Part shown: one piece after another, positions 1 through 6,207 of the stretch
Numbering within the stretch: position 1 is the first letter of the stretch
Layout: each line of letters starts with the position of its first letter
NCBI GenBank assembly: GCA_023415835.1
Contig: JAEZJK010000085.1
Span: 1-25,452, forward strand
DNA length: 25,452 bases
Direction: 5' to 3'
Source of the DNA: Bacillota bacterium
Lineage (GTDB): Bacteria; Bacillota; UBA4882; UBA8346
Program-made: the position numbers and the translations under genes
Notes under the pieces: generated by a model
Database searches by the model: none
What the model saw: the letters and a program-made list of their open reading frames with translations, nothing else
Told to the model about the DNA's origin: nothing

Positions 1-181
1 GTTTTAAAAGTTCAGCGGTGACTTCCGCCGGTTCGTGAATAAAGCTGAATTTAGGCACATCAAGACCAATCGAGTGTAGAATTTGGTAAATCTCAGATTC
101 ATATAAAACCTGACGCCCGTCGTCCCAGGCGGTTTGGAAGATTTGGTCAATCCGGTCAGTGGCGGCTTTAGTAAAAGTCAT
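1..181 (-). CDS. Partial acyl-CoA synthetase (NDP-forming) / acetate-CoA ligase-type ATP-grasp protein, N-terminus only
   Basis: The first 60 residues of a gene leaving the left edge can be read from an ATG at 181, preceded by a good ribosome binding site (GAAAGGAAG, about 6 bases upstream). The text includes LYESEIYQILHSIGLDVPKF, which fits the opening helix of the ATP-grasp domain of NDP-forming acyl-CoA synthetases, where an 'E-x-E-x-x-x-I-L-x-x-x-G-I-x-V-P' pattern is usual. Such enzymes couple acyl-CoA cleavage to ADP or GDP phosphorylation, or run in reverse. The catalytic histidine and nucleotide-binding motifs lie outside the window, so the substrate cannot be named. The family assignment rests on about 35 residues and is moderate; the existence of a gene here is fairly secure. 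Confidence 0.55.
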   Translation of the reverse strand, partial: MTFTKAATDRIDQIFQTAWDDGRQVLYESEIYQILHSIGLDVPKFSFIHEPAEVTAELLK

Positions 182-211
182 CGCATGCTTCCTTTCTAAA
201 AACTATATAGG

Positions 212-287
212 TTGAAAAAAGTTTTGAGTACAGCATTTACATCCCAAAAGCCGGATGTGAATGGCGAAATTATTGGGCTTTTTTCAA
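212..287. repeat. Hairpin-forming element upstream of the left-edge gene
   Basis: Perfect 10-bp inverted ends (TTGAAAAAAG at 212-221 and CTTTTTTCAA at 278-287) enclose a second inner stem of 11 bp with one mismatch (234-244 against 253-263, 8-base loop). It sits in the 5' leader of the minus-strand gene starting at 181, so it could be a leader structure, an attenuator or a small repetitive element. I do not recognise a known riboswitch. Confidence 0.4.
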
Positions 288-302
288 TATATGAATCAAG
301 GA

Positions 303-353
303 ATATATGTTGCAGTAAGATTTTTTATCCAAAAAATTTATTGCAACATATAT
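303..353. repeat. Near-perfect 51-base hairpin
   Basis: ATATATGTTGCA at 303-314 pairs exactly with TGCAACATATAT at 342-353. The stem continues inward through an A/T run with one G-U-type mismatch and one bulge, leaving a loop of about 4 bases (ATCC). It directly abuts the 121-bp repeat starting at 356. It is not present beside the second repeat copy, so it is a separate element. Function unknown; the U/A-rich stem is compatible with a terminator, but no tail run follows. Confidence 0.45.
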
Positions 354-355
354 AG

Positions 356-476
356 TTGAGCGAGTTTCATAATTACAAAAATTTACCTTCGCATGCAATA
401 TATAGTGTAGGTTTTATTTTAGTCTATTAATATATTGTATGCGAAGCCGGAAAAAAGGAATTATGAAACCGCCTTA
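356..476 (+). repeat. 121-bp palindromic MITE-like repeat, copy A
   Basis: This 121-bp stretch is the reverse complement of 2700-2820 with only three mismatches that I can see. Each copy is itself an imperfect palindrome. The left end carries GTTTCATAATT and an inner CTTCGCATGCAATATA; the right end carries the same two blocks inverted (TATATTGTATGCGAAG and AATTATGAAAC). Short non-coding length, terminal inverted repeats and two copies within 2.3 kb are the features of a miniature inverted-repeat element mobilised in trans. It encodes nothing. No convincing target duplication flanks this copy. Confidence 0.75.
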
Positions 477-603
477 GTCAATAAATAGTTCGGCATGATA
501 AAGGTGATTCCTGCGGAAGAATAAAGACTGCCTATGCTGCAACTTACCAAGCGACTATATCGTTGCTTAAATCCGGAAATAATGGATAGCTAATATAAAG
601 AAA

Positions 604-621
604 GGCTACCTAAAAGTAGCC
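604..621 (-). terminator. Intrinsic terminator of the MFS gene, overlapping its stop codon
   Basis: On the minus strand GGCTAC-TTTTAG-GTAGCC forms a 6-bp stem with a 6-base loop, followed by TTTCTTTATA. The stem includes the last codons and the TAG stop (606-608) of the MFS gene. Confidence 0.6.
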
Positions 622-1829
622 CCTTTTCTAACTCCGTTATGGATTATCCCAAAACTTAGGCAAACAATTATCAGGTATACGGCGACGATCACTAAGACAC
701 GGTGCAGGTCAAACCTGGTCAATAATAGCGGGAAGAGGCCAAAGAAGACTATGCCGTATAGATTGTATGCCAATGAGATCAATGAATGCACGGTTGAACG
801 GCCTTCGTCGCTGATCTGTTGTTGAATGTTATCTTCCTGTAAGACCCCGGCTGAAGCCATGATCAGATAAAAGAGTCCATATAACGGCATTAACCAAATT
901 GTTTTAAACCAGCCGGCCAACCCCAAACAGACACTGGAGATCAGGCATAAAACCGTTATTGCATTAAATCGGTGATCAATTCGTAAATAACTCAGAATTG
1001 CTCTAGTCCGGTAGGCGAGTTTACTTCCCAGCGCTTCTAAGAGGGAACGAAGTCCTAACCAGAAGCCTACTAAACCAAGGCCCAGTCCATAACGGTCAGC
1101 GATTAGCGGATCAAATTCATCGAGGATTCCCGCCATTCCGATGGCCAAAATCGACATCAGGATAACGTTCAGTAAGGTTCGGTTTTTGACACATAAAAAC
1201 ACTGCGTCTTTCAAAGTGGCTAGGGATCCGGCAAATTGTTCCCTAAAGTTTAACCGTTTTTGTCTGGCAAAGTAGTTGACTTCCTTGAAGCTGACGGCTA
1301 AAAGCCCTGTAATTAACATCGAAACAATCGATAATAACAATACCAATTTCATCCCCAAAAATTGAGCCAGGAACCCGCCGCTTAATACCGAGAAGGCAAC
1401 TCCCAGGTTGGCGAAGAAATTTCCCGTTCCATAAACCTTATCGAACTGCTCTTCGATCCCTTGTTCCTTTAAGCTATCATATAACAATGCCTCTTCGGAG
1501 CCGGAACAAAGGGACTCGCTGATTCCCCAAAGAATAAAGCCGAGTGCGAAAAAGATGAAACTTTCGGCAAAAAACCAAAACCCATAGCAAGCTGCCTTGG
1601 CTAAACTGCCGACCACGAGCATTTTTTTCCGGTTCCAGTGATCCGCTAAGATCCCGGTAGGGATCTCCAGCAAGATTAAAGGAGCCGACCAGACGGCAAG
1701 GAGTAATGAGATCTGGGATACCGAAAGGCCCTTTGACTCGAATAGGAGAATGTATACGGGGTAGATCGGCACCAATTCCTTAAAAAACTTATACCAGTAG
1801 AAGAGCTTAATCGACATGTTTAATTTCAC
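606..1829 (-). CDS. MFS transporter (drug/metabolite efflux type)
   Basis: A 407-residue integral membrane protein with about 12 predicted hydrophobic spans. The loop between spans 2 and 3 carries the MFS signature region (GILADHWNRKKML, residues about 59-71), which resembles the conserved G-x-x-x-D-R-x-G-R-[KR] motif. Proton-driven export of a small molecule is the family expectation; the substrate cannot be predicted. The reading starts at GTG 1829; ATG 1817, four codons in, is an equally good choice because neither has a strong ribosome binding site. The gene is alone between two inverted 121-bp repeats and ends inside its own terminator hairpin. A tiny ORF with a strong ribosome binding site lies upstream at 1892-1930. 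Confidence 0.85.
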   Translation of the reverse strand: MKLNMSIKLFYWYKFFKELVPIYPVYILLFESKGLSVSQISLLLAVWSAPLILLEIPTGILADHWNRKKMLVVGSLAKAACYGFWFFAESFIFFALGFILWGISESLCSGSEEALLYDSLKEQGIEEQFDKVYGTGNFFANLGVAFSVLSGGFLAQFLGMKLVLLLSIVSMLITGLLAVSFKEVNYFARQKRLNFREQFAGSLATLKDAVFLCVKNRTLLNVILMSILAIGMAGILDEFDPLIADRYGLGLGLVGFWLGLRSLLEALGSKLAYRTRAILSYLRIDHRFNAITVLCLISSVCLGLAGWFKTIWLMPLYGLFYLIMASAGVLQEDNIQQQISDEGRSTVHSLISLAYNLYGIVFFGLFPLLLTRFDLHRVLVIVAVYLIIVCLSFGIIHNGVRKGATFR

Positions 1830-1891
1830 TTTTCATGATCTGTTCAGTAAGTTTCGGATTTAGCGAAAGGTGGCTCCCGGGCGGCAAATGG

Positions 1892-1930
1892 TTATTGGCC
1901 GGTATCAAACCAGATATTCCGGTTTTTCAT
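1892..1930 (-). other. Possible 12-codon leader ORF upstream of the MFS gene
   Basis: ATG at 1930 opens a 12-residue ORF (MKNRNIWFDTGQ) ending at TAA 1892-1894. A run of six G (1937-1942, minus strand) lies 6 bases upstream, a better ribosome binding site than that of the MFS gene 60 bases downstream. It may be a regulatory leader peptide, or just the surviving start of a deleted gene in this decayed region. Confidence 0.25.
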
Positions 1931-1963
1931 GGATATCCCCCCAATTCTAGCTTGAATTAAGAT

Positions 1964-2482
1964 TTAGATGATCAATTTGAACGACACTCCGAAATCTTTA
2001 ACCCCTAATTTCTTAGCCAGCGCGATTGAAGGCTTGTTCTCTATAATAGTGTGATATACGACAAAGAGGCCGTTCTCAAATGTTTGATCCATCGCTGCGT
2101 TTGCCACATACTTCGTTAATGGGTTCGAGATTTGGCAACGGACCGAGGCTGAGGATGAAATTGGGAGGGGCATCATACGAAAACCCTTTTTGGGTGAGTT
2201 CTTCAGCCAATTTAAAGGCTTGATGCTCTTTGTAATTGGCGAAAAAGTTCTTTAACTCTCGGAAATATTCATTGCCGATTCCTTTCGGACCTCGTCTATC
2301 CATCAAGAAGTATGGCTTAATATCCCAGCTAACAATTCAATCTCAGGTTTGATTTCGATATGGATATTCGGAGGGGAATTCTCTAGTTTAATTGGTACAT
2401 AGGAGTCATTGCAGTATGTAAAAACCGATGTAATCAAAAACATTAAGGCTATTAAAATTGATATCAAGGCTCTTTTGTTCAT
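1964..2482 (-). pseudogene. Broken chimera: DUF4932-like secreted protein front end joined to a GNAT acetyltransferase tail
   Basis: Reading starts at ATG 2482 with a good ribosome binding site (AAGAGGGCG). A hydrophobic signal segment (about residues 5-22) is followed by a region like DUF4932 (IEIKPEIELLAGIL). After 59 codons an in-frame TGA occurs at 2303-2305. A one-base shift restores the same family (RRGPKGIGNEYFRELK, then YDAPPNFILSLGPLPNLE). Near 2110-2140 the sequence switches to a third frame and a different family: the C-terminal part of a GNAT N-acetyltransferase (NPLTKYVANAA, then VYHTIIENKPSIALAKKLG), ending at 1964. So there is one point frameshift and one deletion junction that removed the back of the first gene and the front of the second. 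No functional product is expected. Confidence 0.75.
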
Positions 2483-2644
2483 TGATTCGCCCTCTTGAAA
2501 TTATTAGGATTATAGGTTGAAAACCCATCCCGATAATATTGAAGTGCCTAGTTTCCTGGGGAGCTTTCACTTATTCATTAAAGACATTATCAATGCTTAT
2601 TTAGGCAGGACTGTGTTGTAAAATTAAATGGACATATTTAGGTA

Positions 2645-2700
2645 ATGGTGGTTATAATAGGTGAAAGGATTAATAGGTTATTTAATAGTTTTAATAAATT
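2645..2700 (+). pseudogene. Possible 5' stub of a pterin-binding methyltransferase-like gene cut by the repeat at 2700
   Basis: An ATG at 2645 reads MVVIIGERINRLFNSFNK before entering the 121-bp repeat, where the frame ends at TGA 2747-2749. The opening 'M-[IV]-[IV]-I-G-E-[RL]-I-N' is the typical N-terminus of corrinoid/pterin-binding methyltransferases (DHPS-like fold). Only about 10 residues support this, and the ribosome binding site is poor, so the call is tentative. Confidence 0.25.
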
Positions 2701-2820
2701 AAGGCGGTTTCATAATTCCTTTTTTCCGGCTTCGCATACAATATATTGATAGACTAAAATAAAACCTACACTATAAATTGCATGCGAAGATAAATTTTTG
2801 TAATTATGAAACTCGCTCAA
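2700..2820 (-). repeat. 121-bp palindromic MITE-like repeat, copy B
   Basis: Inverted copy of 356-476 with three visible mismatches. If the element proper is taken as 2701-2818, it is flanked by a 5-base direct repeat AAATT (2696-2700 and 2819-2823), which could be a target-site duplication, although the AT-rich context makes a chance match possible. The surrounding 444 bases between the pseudogene at 2482 and the amidohydrolase at 2927 hold this repeat, the stub at 2645 and the promoter region of the amidohydrolase, and nothing else I can recognise. Confidence 0.75.
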
Positions 2821-2874
2821 ATTATCATTTATTTTGGTAAATAATTAGCCGACCTTGTTTCTGCTAGCAAACAA

Positions 2875-2880
2875 TATAAT
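2875..2880 (+). promoter_or_regulatory. Candidate -10 box for the amidohydrolase gene
   Basis: A consensus TATAAT lies about 50-70 bases ahead of the candidate starts. No good -35 match stands 16-18 bases upstream, so this is a weak call in an AT-rich stretch. Confidence 0.25.
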
Positions 2881-2926
2881 TTTACCATATAAACTACTGA
2901 TTAACAAATTTATGTAATATCAAAAC

Positions 2927-4135
2927 TTGATTGAAAGGGGTGTTTCAATTATAAAAAAAAAGAAACCATTTTTAAGAAGAATTTTTGTTCTGGCCGGTAT
3001 TGTGATTTTTGGATTAGCCACGGTAATAACATTTTCGGCCAATAATCACCGGAGCGGTCCACTGGCGTTGGTTAATGGAATGCTAATTGATGGGACGGGA
3101 GCCGACCCGATCCCCCGGGCTACTTTGATTGTTAAGAATGGGAAAATCACTGCCGCGGGAAAAACAGGAGAGGTGGTTATCCCTAAGGATGCCACTATAA
3201 TCGATATTTCCAATAAAACCGTTTTACCCGGTTTTATAAATGCCCATGTTCACGGGGCTTTTAACCCCGCCCGTTTGGCGGAGTGGGCGCAATCCGGAGT
3301 GACTAGTGTGCGGGACATGTCCGCCAACGGTAAAACAATTGCTGAGATAAAAAAATTACGCAACCAATTGGATCGTCCCGATTGCGCCAGATTGTTTAGC
3401 GCCGGGCTGATGATTGGGGTACTAGGAGGTTATGGGTGCCTTTATGTTACATCCTCGGAAGACGCCCGGGCTAAAGTCCTGAAGTTAATCGATGCCGGGG
3501 TCGATGCTATTAAGGTTTCATTGGAGGACGGCTATGCCGGCCGCAGCGGTTTGCCCAAACTTTCTTCGGAGGAATTGAGGGTAATTATTGAAACCGCTCA
3601 CGAGCGGGATAAGAGGGTAACGATACATATCACTCAAGCGCAATATTTAGAACAGGCCGTAACGGCGGGAGTCGATGAAATGGCCCATATCAGTTGGGAT
3701 CCAATTCCAATAGACGTTTTAAAACGGATGGTCCGGGCGAATATCTATATGGTGCCAACTTTCACGATCTTTCGCTATTACAACGCTCCAGTCGACCAAT
3801 GCATTTTGAACCTGCATAATTTCATCCAAGCCGGAGGACGGGTGGCCCTGGGCAATGACACGGGTGGGTTGGAAGGATATGAACCGGGGATGCCGATGTT
3901 TGAAATCGAATGTATGCAAAAAGCAGGAATGACACCAATGGAGATCATAGTCTCCGCGACCAGGAATGGGGCTTATGTTTGCGATCAAGCTGAAAACCTT
4001 GGGACACTGGAGAAGGGTAAAATCGCCGATTTATTCGTGGTGGACGGTAACCCCCTCCAAGATATGAATGTTTTACGCAAAGTAACGCTAGTTTTGAAGG
4101 AAGGGAAGATCATCCGTGACCGTATCAACAAATAA
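2927..4135 (+). CDS. Membrane-anchored amidohydrolase of the imidazolonepropionase/prolidase-like family
   Basis: A metal-dependent hydrolase with a TIM-barrel amidohydrolase fold. After a basic N-terminus and one membrane span (about residues 19-36), the chain carries the full metal site: H107 and H109 in NAHVHG, K196 as the probable carbamylated bridging lysine, H234, H254 and D311 in GND. The C-terminal beta strands (GKIADLFVVDGNPL) return to the small sandwich domain, as is normal. The N-terminal helix without a clear cleavage site suggests a signal anchor with the enzyme outside the membrane. Substrate is unknown; relatives act on cyclic amides, dipeptides or prolyl bonds. The TTG start at 2927 has no ribosome binding site, whereas GAAAGGGG inside the frame (2933-2940) points to a start near 2948, where the codon is ATT. 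The gene is monocistronic, convergent with the HEAT gene. Confidence 0.85.
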   Translation: MIERGVSIIKKKKPFLRRIFVLAGIVIFGLATVITFSANNHRSGPLALVNGMLIDGTGADPIPRATLIVKNGKITAAGKTGEVVIPKDATIIDISNKTVLPGFINAHVHGAFNPARLAEWAQSGVTSVRDMSANGKTIAEIKKLRNQLDRPDCARLFSAGLMIGVLGGYGCLYVTSSEDARAKVLKLIDAGVDAIKVSLEDGYAGRSGLPKLSSEELRVIIETAHERDKRVTIHITQAQYLEQAVTAGVDEMAHISWDPIPIDVLKRMVRANIYMVPTFTIFRYYNAPVDQCILNLHNFIQAGGRVALGNDTGGLEGYEPGMPMFEIECMQKAGMTPMEIIVSATRNGAYVCDQAENLGTLEKGKIADLFVVDGNPLQDMNVLRKVTLVLKEGKIIRDRINK

Positions 4136-4188
4136 TCAGGGTAATAATAAAACTAGCATATAATCTGGACATACATAATTAAATACAA

Positions 4189-4989
4189 CTATTCTTTTAG
4201 GATCATTTCCAGGGCTATTTTGGCAGCTTTTCTAACTTCACTATTCAGATCCGTTAACCCGTTTTGTAATGCTTTCACCGCTTCCGGGGTTGATATTCCG
4301 ACCTGTCCGATGCTTCGGGCGGCTTCCCAGCGAATAGACGGTTGGATGTGGGCTAGCATCATTGTTAATGGCTTAACCACTTCCGAACATTTAAATGCGC
4401 TTAACGCCCGAACTATTTTCCAGGCGGTTATCTCGTTAGCCGAATAATCGGTTAAGGCCTGCAGTAAGATAGGTAATGGGCGTCGGTCATTGGTTCGGCT
4501 AACAATTCCACCAATGGCGTCTAATGCTTGCTGAATTTCAAATTGCCCGCCGTTCGTTATCTTTTCAACTAAACCGGGAATTGCCGGTTTTCCTATTTTC
4601 ACTAAGGTTCTGGCAGCCATATCCCTTGCTAAGGGAAAACTTTTTTTCGCAAAATATTTTTGGGGTAATTCTATTTCGTGATTAGCGCCAATTTTACCTA
4701 AAAGAGCAATTACCGGAATGACCGCCGGTTCTCCTATTTTGCCTAAAGCTTCAGACATTGCAATTCTAGGATATAATGATTTTTCGCGGATGATTCTTTG
4801 ACAAAGCTGAGGGATGATTGTAGTTAGCTTTTTGTCTCCAATTAAAGTCGCGGCGATTGTTCTCTCTTTTGGATTAGCGCTATTTAAGAGGACACTTAAT
4901 TCAGCTACGGAGGCTTCAACATATTGTTTAACTTCTTCTGCAGATACTTGCCCACGTTTTTCCCTGTTAAGCTCATTTGATTTTTGCAT
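4189..4989 (-). CDS. HEAT-repeat protein
   Basis: A 266-residue soluble protein with no signal peptide, built almost wholly of helical HEAT/PBS-lyase-like repeats. The recurring pattern is 'A-A-x-x-[IL]-G-x-[IV]-G-x-P-A-[IV]-x-x-L', for example SEALGKIGEPAVIPVIALLG, ARTLVKIGKPAIPGL and ARSIGQVGISTPEAVKAL. The final repeat is RKAAKIALEMIL. Such repeats form curved scaffolds for protein-protein contacts and give no catalytic clue. The start is ATG 4989 with a strong site (TTGGAGGCG, 4-5 bases away). It lies 90 bases downstream of the PhzF gene on the same strand and may be co-transcribed with it. It converges on the amidohydrolase with a 53-base gap. Confidence 0.8.
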   Translation of the reverse strand: MQKSNELNREKRGQVSAEEVKQYVEASVAELSVLLNSANPKERTIAATLIGDKKLTTIIPQLCQRIIREKSLYPRIAMSEALGKIGEPAVIPVIALLGKIGANHEIELPQKYFAKKSFPLARDMAARTLVKIGKPAIPGLVEKITNGGQFEIQQALDAIGGIVSRTNDRRPLPILLQALTDYSANEITAWKIVRALSAFKCSEVVKPLTMMLAHIQPSIRWEAARSIGQVGISTPEAVKALQNGLTDLNSEVRKAAKIALEMILKE

Positions 4990-5079
4990 GTCGCCTCCAA
5001 GTTTTGAAAAATTGATTTGAATTGATTACTTCAAATTTTCGGATGAACTTATCGAGGATACTGTTCTTTTAATCTCAAA

Positions 5080-5934
5080 TTATACTGAAACCAGAATTTC
5101 CCCCTTTCCAAAGAAGGCCACATCTCCTTGGATAAACACATGTCCGTTATCTTCAACCCAACCTCTAATAACGCTGGGCCGGTTTAAAAATCTCCCTTGA
5201 GAGATAGCAATTACTTCATTAGGTTCCGCAAAACCATTTCGGATCAAATATGCGCATAACGGGCCGGCTGCGCTCCCAGTGGCAACGTCTTCGTTGATCC
5301 CGGAATTGTCCCAAGTCCGGCATTCCAAAGTATCGGTTTCAAATACATAAGCAAATTTTGCCCCAAATGCGCCTAGAAATCGATGGAATTCTCGATGCCG
5401 TATTTTAACTTCCCCAATCCCATTCCGAACTGGTACTAATAAATAAGGCAATCCGGTTGATACTACTTCAATCGGGAATCTATCATCCAATTGGGTTGGA
5501 TGGAGGTTTAAGCTGCTGGCGATCCCATCATAGTATTGTTCCGGAACGCTCCGGACAAATTGGGGAAGTCCTTGATCCATCGTGACTAAATAGTGGTTCG
5601 AGGCTGATTCGGATTGTACTGTAACAGCCTTTTCAGGCAAGAGAAAACGAAGATTCATTTTAGATGCGGTATGATCGATTAGGCTATGTAAAACCGCTCC
5701 AGCCCCGAGAATAGGATGGCCTGCGAAGGCCAGTTCTTCCTCGATGGTAAATATTCTTACATTAAAACTTCCGTCATCGTTGGGAGGAAAAATAAAAACC
5801 GTCTCAAATTGTTTGAACTCCTGAGTAATTTTTAGTAAAGTTTTTGTTTCAAGTTCCCGCTTTGGAAAGACAACGGTCAATCCATTCCCGTTCATGGTTT
5901 CAGCTGAAAACACATCGACATGATAATACTTCAC
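5080..5934 (-). CDS. PhzF-family isomerase/epimerase
   Basis: A diaminopimelate-epimerase-fold protein of the PhzF/YddE type. From the preferred start it has about 284 residues, the usual family length. Signatures are YHVDVFSAE at the start, NGNGLTVV where most members have GNPAAVV, the probable catalytic glutamate in FETVF (E44), FAGHPILGAG, and near the end DVATGSAAGPLCAYL. PhzF itself isomerises a dihydroanthranilate in phenazine synthesis, but there are no phz genes nearby and most stand-alone members have unknown substrates. The frame is open to an ATG at 5988, but GTG 5934 is preferred: GGGAGAG sits 6 bases before it and homology begins there. The HEAT-repeat gene follows. Confidence 0.85.
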   Translation of the reverse strand: MKYYHVDVFSAETMNGNGLTVVFPKRELETKTLLKITQEFKQFETVFIFPPNDDGSFNVRIFTIEEELAFAGHPILGAGAVLHSLIDHTASKMNLRFLLPEKAVTVQSESASNHYLVTMDQGLPQFVRSVPEQYYDGIASSLNLHPTQLDDRFPIEVVSTGLPYLLVPVRNGIGEVKIRHREFHRFLGAFGAKFAYVFETDTLECRTWDNSGINEDVATGSAAGPLCAYLIRNGFAEPNEVIAISQGRFLNRPSVIRGWVEDNGHVFIQGDVAFFGKGEILVSV

Positions 5935-6012
5935 TTCAAACTCTCCCTTCATGATTTCGGCAAAATTCCTTTTTTGAGATTTTTTCATAGTACTGCAAAT
6001 TAATTCGGTAAC

Positions 6013-6041
6013 TTTCAGTTTACTCCTTTGTATGCTATAAA
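6013..6041 (+). promoter_or_regulatory. Candidate extended -10 promoter for the eight-gene operon
   Basis: TGC-TATAAA (6033-6041) is an extended -10 element. The -35 position 17 bases upstream (TTTCAG, 6013-6018) is poor. It would give a leader of about 110 bases before the operon's first coding signal. This is the divergent gap between the PhzF gene and the operon. Confidence 0.25.
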
Positions 6042-6159
6042 TGAAAAATCGGAAAGTGGCTATTTCCTGATCTGTCCATAAAAAATCTGTCTCATGGGAG
6101 TTAATTTGTTGTGATATTCTAAAAATGAATTGTTTTTTAAAAATTTCAGGGAGAAAAGA

Positions 6160-6207
6160 ATGTTTTTTTGCATCTTATTAAAGCCTCGTCGGTTAGCTAC
6201 CCGATGA
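6160..6207 (+). other. 15-codon ORF overlapping the start of the operon's first gene (leader peptide or poly-T frameshift)
   Basis: The only good ribosome binding site at the head of the operon (AGGGAG, 6148-6153) serves an ATG at 6160. That frame reads MFFCILLKPRRLATR and stops at TGA 6205-6207, overlapping the ATG at 6204 of the large gene as ATGA. The ORF starts with ATG followed by seven T (6163-6169). One extra T would fuse the ATG at 6160 directly to the big frame. So this is either a translationally coupled leader, a slippage site or a sequencing/natural indel. Confidence 0.4.

Noticed and set aside
356..2820. Composite transposon made of the two inverted repeats
   Set aside because: No transposase is present, and the outer flanks (TAGTT at 353-357, AAATT at 2819-2823) do not form a matching target duplication, so two independent insertions fit better.
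4990..5079. AT-rich 7-bp inverted repeat as a terminator between the PhzF and HEAT genes
   Set aside because: The stem is weak and nearly all A/T, and it sits close to the HEAT gene's ribosome binding site, so co-transcription remains just as likely.
5080..5934. Phenazine biosynthesis locus implied by a PhzF homologue
   Set aside because: No other phz genes are nearby, and isolated PhzF-family proteins are widespread with unrelated or unknown roles.
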